Of a stretch of DNA of 64,000 bases, positions 60,003 to 64,000 are shown one piece after another; within the stretch, counting starts at the first letter, position 1, and each line of letters starts with the position of its first letter. The position numbers were made by a program, and so were the translations under genes. The notes below the pieces were generated by a model, which saw nothing but the letters and a program-made list of their open reading frames with translations, searched no databases and was not told the origin of the DNA. The DNA comes from Dyadobacter psychrophilus (GTDB lineage: Bacteria > Bacteroidota > Bacteroidia > Cytophagales > Spirosomataceae): assembly GCF_900167945.1 (NCBI RefSeq), contig NZ_FUZA01000001.1, positions 496,001-560,000 of the forward strand, read 5' to 3'.

Positions 60003-61316
60003 ATGGATGATTTTATAGCTGCCCGATCTCAGATGGCCCTTTCGCTGGGCTTTCACATTATATTTTCCTGCATTGGCATGGTTATGCCGTTTTTTATGGC
60101 CGTAGCACATTATTACTGGCTCAGGACCGATAACATTGTTTACAAAAACGTCACGAAAGCATGGAGCAAAGGCGTCGCTATCTTTTTTGCGACGGGTGCC
60201 GTATCCGGAACGGTCCTTTCCTTTGAACTCGGGCTCTTATGGCCGGAATTTATGAAACATGCAGGGCCTATCTTTGGAATGCCGTTCTCGCTGGAAGGAA
60301 CGGCATTTTTTATTGAAGCGATCGCGCTGGGATTCTTCCTTTACGGCTGGGACCGGTTCAACAAATGGTTCCACTGGTTTACGGGCGTTATCGTCGGCGT
60401 GAGCGGGCTGGCTTCGGGGATCCTGGTTGTGGCCGCCAACGCCTGGATGAACAGCCCTGCCGGTTTCGATTTTGTGAACGGCCAGTATATCAATATTGAT
60501 CCGATTGAGGCTATGTTCAACGACGCGTGGTTTTCACAAGCGCTCCATATGACCATCGCCGCCTTTGTAGCGACCGGCTTTGCGGTGGCGGGTGTTCATG
60601 CATTGATGATCCTGAGGGGCCAAAATGTGCTTTTTCATACCAAATCATTCACCATAGCGGCGATTTTCGGATGTGTTGCGGCGATTTTGCAACCATTAAG
60701 CGGCGACATTTCAGCCAAAGACGTTGCCCTCCGTCAGCCGGCCAAGCTTGCCGCAATGGAAGCGCATTTCCACACAGAAAAATCTGCGCCGTTAATTGTG
60801 GGCGGCATTCCCGACGAAAAGAACAAGAAGGTTGACTATGCGATAAAACTGCCTGGTTTCCTTAGCTTTCTGGCGCATGGCGATTTTGAATCGGAAGTGA
60901 CCGGTCTGGACAAAATTCCGGACGAAAACCAACCGCCCGTGGCGATCACACATTATGCGTTTCAAATTATGGTTGGCATGGGCATGGCGATGATGCTGGT
61001 GGCGATCCTTTATTTTCTGGCGCTTTGGAAGAAGAAAAACTGGCTCACAAGTCCCTGGCTTTTGAAATTATTTGTGGCAGCAACGCCATTGGGTTTCATT
61101 GCCGTGGAAGCAGGGTGGACAGTAACAGAAGTTGGCCGGCAACCCTGGATCATTCATAATGTAATGCGGACCGCCGACGCGGTGACGCCTATGCCAGGCA
61201 TTGCTTACTCATTTTATCTTTTCAGCGCCGTTTACGTGTCACTCGCCATCATCGTTATATTCATGCTCTACCGTCAGATCAAGATGGTAGGAACGCTGTA
61301 CGACAAACCCGAATAA
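60003..61316 (+). CDS. cydA: Cytochrome bd ubiquinol oxidase subunit I
   Basis: 437 residues, about nine membrane helices. Heme ligands are expected at His18 (GFHIIFS) and at the His of SQALHMTIAAFVATGFAVAG; the C-terminal quinol-site motif TEVGRQPWII is present. The Q-loop is short (no long insert between helices 6 and 7), as in the cyanide-insensitive (CioA) type. Acts as terminal oxidase in the inner membrane with CydB. The gap to cydB is 1 base. Confidence 0.95.
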   Translation: MDDFIAARSQMALSLGFHIIFSCIGMVMPFFMAVAHYYWLRTDNIVYKNVTKAWSKGVAIFFATGAVSGTVLSFELGLLWPEFMKHAGPIFGMPFSLEGTAFFIEAIALGFFLYGWDRFNKWFHWFTGVIVGVSGLASGILVVAANAWMNSPAGFDFVNGQYINIDPIEAMFNDAWFSQALHMTIAAFVATGFAVAGVHALMILRGQNVLFHTKSFTIAAIFGCVAAILQPLSGDISAKDVALRQPAKLAAMEAHFHTEKSAPLIVGGIPDEKNKKVDYAIKLPGFLSFLAHGDFESEVTGLDKIPDENQPPVAITHYAFQIMVGMGMAMMLVAILYFLALWKKKNWLTSPWLLKLFVAATPLGFIAVEAGWTVTEVGRQPWIIHNVMRTADAVTPMPGIAYSFYLFSAVYVSLAIIVIFMLYRQIKMVGTLYDKPE

Positions 61317-61317
61317 T

Positions 61318-62340
61318 ATGTTATACGTAGTCATAACCTTCCTATGGGCGTCCATCCTCCTCTATCTTCTGCTGGGAGGAGCTGATTTCGGTGCGGGGAT
61401 CATCGAACTTTTCACGTCGCGCAAAAATAAAGCGGTCACGCGCAAAACATTATACGGTGCGATCGGGCCCATTTGGGAAGCCAATCACATGTGGCTGATC
61501 ATTGCCATCGTGATCCTGTTTGTGGGATTTCCGGTTATTTATTCAACCATGTCCATTCACCTGCATATCCCGCTTACGATCATGCTTTTGGGTATTATTG
61601 CGCGCGGAACAGCCTTTACTTTCCGGCATTACGACGCTGTGGTGGATGATATGCAGCATTTGTACAACACCATTTTTGCCATTTCCAGCTTCCTAACGCC
61701 ATTGTTTCTGGGCATCATTGCGGGTAGCGCCGTTTCCGGCCACATTGATCCGCAGGCCGACACATTTCTTTCGGCTTACATTTTCAGCTGGCTGCATTGG
61801 TTTTCGGTTTCGGTCGGTTTATTTACGGTGGCTATTTGCGGGTTTCTGGCGTCGGTGTACCTGATCGGTGAGACGAACAATGACCAGGACAGGCTCCGTT
61901 TTGCGCATAAAGCGCAGTTTTTCAACATTGCGGCGGTAATATGCGGCACGCTCGTATTTATTGCTGCTTACATTGAACACATTCCATTGATCGACTGGGT
62001 TTTTGGTAACTGGGTGGGAAGGATTGCGATTATTTCTGCGACGCTTTCGCTCGTCTGGATGTGGTCGCTGCTTTACCAGGGTAAGCTTGCGTTACTGCGG
62101 CCACTTGCCGGTTTTCAAGTGACAATGATCTTACTCACAACAACTTACAAGCATTTTCCAAACATTGTGATTCTGAAAGGCGGTGGTTACCTATCGCTGC
62201 TTGAACACAGCGGACAGGAGAAAACGATGGAAGCACTCGCTCTCGCATTGCTGATCGGAAGCGTCTTTATCCTGCCTGCTCTCTTCTACTTAATTTATAG
62301 TTTTCAGAAAAAACCTTTGGAACACGCGGCTAAACATTAG
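61318..62340 (+). CDS. cydB: Cytochrome bd ubiquinol oxidase subunit II
   Basis: 340 residues, about eight membrane helices, beginning LYVVITFLWASILLYLLLGG then ADFGAGIIEL, the typical CydB N-terminus, with IGPIWEANHMWLIIAIVILF and FTFRHYDAV in order. Partner of CydA encoded just upstream. No CydX-like small ORF was found after it. Confidence 0.94.
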   Translation: MLYVVITFLWASILLYLLLGGADFGAGIIELFTSRKNKAVTRKTLYGAIGPIWEANHMWLIIAIVILFVGFPVIYSTMSIHLHIPLTIMLLGIIARGTAFTFRHYDAVVDDMQHLYNTIFAISSFLTPLFLGIIAGSAVSGHIDPQADTFLSAYIFSWLHWFSVSVGLFTVAICGFLASVYLIGETNNDQDRLRFAHKAQFFNIAAVICGTLVFIAAYIEHIPLIDWVFGNWVGRIAIISATLSLVWMWSLLYQGKLALLRPLAGFQVTMILLTTTYKHFPNIVILKGGGYLSLLEHSGQEKTMEALALALLIGSVFILPALFYLIYSFQKKPLEHAAKH

Positions 62341-62461
62341 CCTCAGAATCATCCATAGCGGCCGGTGGCACATCCGACAGGCGCAAATCTCTCAAATACC
62401 AATATTTTGGAATGCGAGAGAAATGCAAAGGGCTTCGCATTAAAAGTGCCCGCTCCCTGTT

Positions 62462-63214
62462 ATGATCAAAGTTTTAATTGTTGATGACGAAATGACCGCG
62501 CGGAATTTTCTGCACCGCCTGATTATCGATTTTGTCCCGGAAATTTCCGAGGTCCGCATTGCACGGTCCGCCGCGGACGCCCGCAATATTTTGCATGACT
62601 TTGAGCCGGATATTGCATTTGTGGACATTGAAATGCCCTATCAAAATGGTTTTGAACTCCTGATTAAACTGAAAAATCCGCAGTTCGACGTCATATTTAC
62701 CACCGCACACAACCGGTACGCCATCCAGGCGCTTCGTTTCAGCGCGTTGGATTATTTGCTAAAACCCATCGACCCAAAAGAGCTTATCGGGGCTATGCAA
62801 CGCTATCTTATCAAGCGCTCCGCTTCACCTAAGAAGCGAAAAGTTTATGAAAATTTTATCCAAAATGCGGAAACAAAAGACCCAAAAGGATTCCGGTTGG
62901 CGGTAACGTCCTCAAAAGGCGCTTTCTTTTTTCCACTTTGTGAAGTCCTTCGCATTGAATCCGACCGGAATTATTCCGTCATTCACCTTACCGACCGGAA
63001 AAAACCTTTTGTGGCTACCAAGACGCTCAAACACTATGAAGAGGTTCTGGCACATTTAAAATTTATCCGTGTGCACAAATCCCACCTGGTTAACTCTGAA
63101 CACGTTATGCGCATTTCCAATAGCTTTGATTATCTGGTGCTTTCCGACGGAACAAGAATCGCCATTTCGCGCAGAAAAAGACAAGCCGTTTTAAATTTGC
63201 TGAATGTTCCTTAG
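62462..63214 (+). CDS. LytTR-type response regulator
   Basis: 250 residues. Receiver domain (VLIVDDEMTARNF, phospho-acceptor Asp55 in AFVDIEMPYQNG, conserved Lys in DYLLKPIDPKEL) and a LytTR DNA-binding domain (about 145-245, KGAFFFPLCEVLRIESDRNY, FIRVHKSHLVNSEHVMRIS). No histidine kinase gene adjoins, so its partner is elsewhere. Targets unknown. Confidence 0.9.
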   Translation: MIKVLIVDDEMTARNFLHRLIIDFVPEISEVRIARSAADARNILHDFEPDIAFVDIEMPYQNGFELLIKLKNPQFDVIFTTAHNRYAIQALRFSALDYLLKPIDPKELIGAMQRYLIKRSASPKKRKVYENFIQNAETKDPKGFRLAVTSSKGAFFFPLCEVLRIESDRNYSVIHLTDRKKPFVATKTLKHYEEVLAHLKFIRVHKSHLVNSEHVMRISNSFDYLVLSDGTRIAISRRKRQAVLNLLNVP

Positions 63215-63312
63215 GGTTATAACTTGGCAGAGAAATTCTGTTATGACAAAGTAGATACGCGGGAAAACAGCGTTACTATATCTTGTTACCAAATTCTTAA
63301 CTACGGACCTCT

Positions 63313-64000
63313 ATGACCGATCGTAAAACGCGGCTGGCTATCATTCTGATCACTTCTTTGTTTTTTCTCTGGGGTTTCGCCCTCAATCTAAACCCAATCC
63401 TTATCCCGCATTTAAAGAAAGCCTGTCAGCTAAGTGACTTTCAATCAGCCCTTATCGACTCCGCATCTTACATCGCTTACTTTCTGATCGCATTGCCCGC
63501 CGGGCTATTCATGAAAAGGTTCGGTTATAAAGCCGGGATCACATTAGGCTTGCTTCTTTTTGCGTTTGGCACGTTCCTGTTCTATCCGGCAGCTGAATTA
63601 AGGCATTTTGGCTTTTTCTTGTTCGCATTATTCGTCATTGCCAGCGGCTTAACATTGCTAGAAACAGCCGCAAATCCCTACATTACTGTTTTGGGCGACA
63701 GCGATTCAGCCACGCAACGGTTGAATTTCGCCCAGTCATTCAATGGTCTCGCCGCTTTTTTAGCGCCGCTTATGGGCGGGACATTTATTCTTTCGGGGAA
63801 AACGCTTTCTGAACAAGAGCAACAATCAATGTCCGCCGAACAGCTTAACAGCTATCTCAATGCCGAAGCGTCGTCCGTGCAAATGCCTTTTTTGGTTATC
63901 GGAATAGTCGTTTTGTTTGTCGCCGTGATGATCTGGCGGACTACATTGCCTGAAATTAAGGAAGAAGAAGACACAACAGGGAAAGTTAGCGGCTCGATTT
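63313..64000 (+). CDS. FucP/GluP-family sugar permease (MFS), 3' end cut by the window
   Basis: The first 229 codons from the ATG at 63313. TMs visible, with family signatures FFLWGFALNLNPILIPHLKK and LTLLETAANPYITVLG, and a cytoplasmic/periplasmic loop ILSGKTLSEQEQQSMSAEQL. The FucP/GluP group carries fucose, glucose, galactose or N-acetylglucosamine by proton symport; the cargo cannot be told from this part. The open frame continues past base 64000. Confidence 0.9.
   Translation, partial: MTDRKTRLAIILITSLFFLWGFALNLNPILIPHLKKACQLSDFQSALIDSASYIAYFLIALPAGLFMKRFGYKAGITLGLLLFAFGTFLFYPAAELRHFGFFLFALFVIASGLTLLETAANPYITVLGDSDSATQRLNFAQSFNGLAAFLAPLMGGTFILSGKTLSEQEQQSMSAEQLNSYLNAEASSVQMPFLVIGIVVLFVAVMIWRTTLPEIKEEEDTTGKVSGSI

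Noticed and set aside
61318-62460. Search for a CydX-like small gene after cydB
   Set aside because: No small hydrophobic frame with a plausible start is present in the 121-base gap.
1-64000. CRISPR arrays, tRNA or rRNA genes, insertion sequences, phage genes
   Set aside because: No repeated spacers, no cloverleaf or rRNA-like stretch, no transposase or integrase frame was seen on reading either strand.

Overview
The window looks like a chromosomal segment of a free-living, glycan-degrading member of the Bacteroidota, most likely Cytophagales (Dyadobacter/Spirosoma-like). The reasons are two SusC/SusD pairs, a type IX secretion (type B) cargo protein, ECF sigma/FecR signalling, Bacteroidota -7 boxes (TAnnTTTG) at several starts, Gfo/Idh/MocA plus DUF1080 plus DUF6807 sugar genes, a cellobiose 2-epimerase-like protein and a FucP-type permease. 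The genus is inference. I saw no rRNA, tRNA, CRISPR array, insertion sequence or prophage.

Left part (1-19.4 kb): the end of a large FtsX-type ABC permease is followed by a SusC/SusD pair, a HigB/HigA toxin-antitoxin pair, a LacI-family regulator and a complete myo-inositol operon (iolB, iolC, iolA, iolG, a sodium/solute symporter, iolJ, iolD, iolE). The same 16-base operator, TTTCAAACGTTTGCAT, occurs once between lacI and iolB and twice, 20 bases apart, in front of susC. This suggests that one LacI protein controls both outer-membrane uptake and catabolism of inositol or an inositol conjugate. Just after iolE lies a wrecked DUF433/DUF5615 toxin-antitoxin pair.

Middle (19.5-42.5 kb): a lipoprotein S41 protease, a T9SS cargo protein, lipid genes (acyl-ACP desaturase, PlsC, acyl-CoA dehydrogenase), a secreted GH9 cellulase and small secreted proteins. 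A minus-strand glycan locus follows (SusC, SusD, a double DUF1080 protein, a Tat-exported Gfo/Idh/MocA oxidoreductase, a DUF6807 protein) that fits the 3-keto-glycoside route of sugar breakdown. Upstream of this locus is a disturbed, AT-rich stretch with an orphan truncated anti-sigma-like protein, a decayed outer-membrane barrel remnant and two unrecognised genes.

Right part (42.5-64 kb): alaS, a CHRD lipoprotein, and a five-gene minus-strand block made of an ECF sigma factor, FecR, an STN-domain protein whose barrel is replaced by about twelve 16-residue repeats, a second secreted protein with the same repeats, and an LpxL-like acyltransferase. This block is the best candidate for a little-described system: cell-surface signalling without a TonB-dependent receptor. 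Next come a GTPDKRY-repeat protein, OxyR, a methyltransferase, an ATPase/DUF4143 gene, a PolX protein whose polymerase metal-binding aspartates look replaced, a cellobiose epimerase-like gene, CsbD, a 3-hydroxyacyl-CoA dehydrogenase, cydAB, an orphan LytTR response regulator and the start of a FucP-family sugar permease cut by the window edge.
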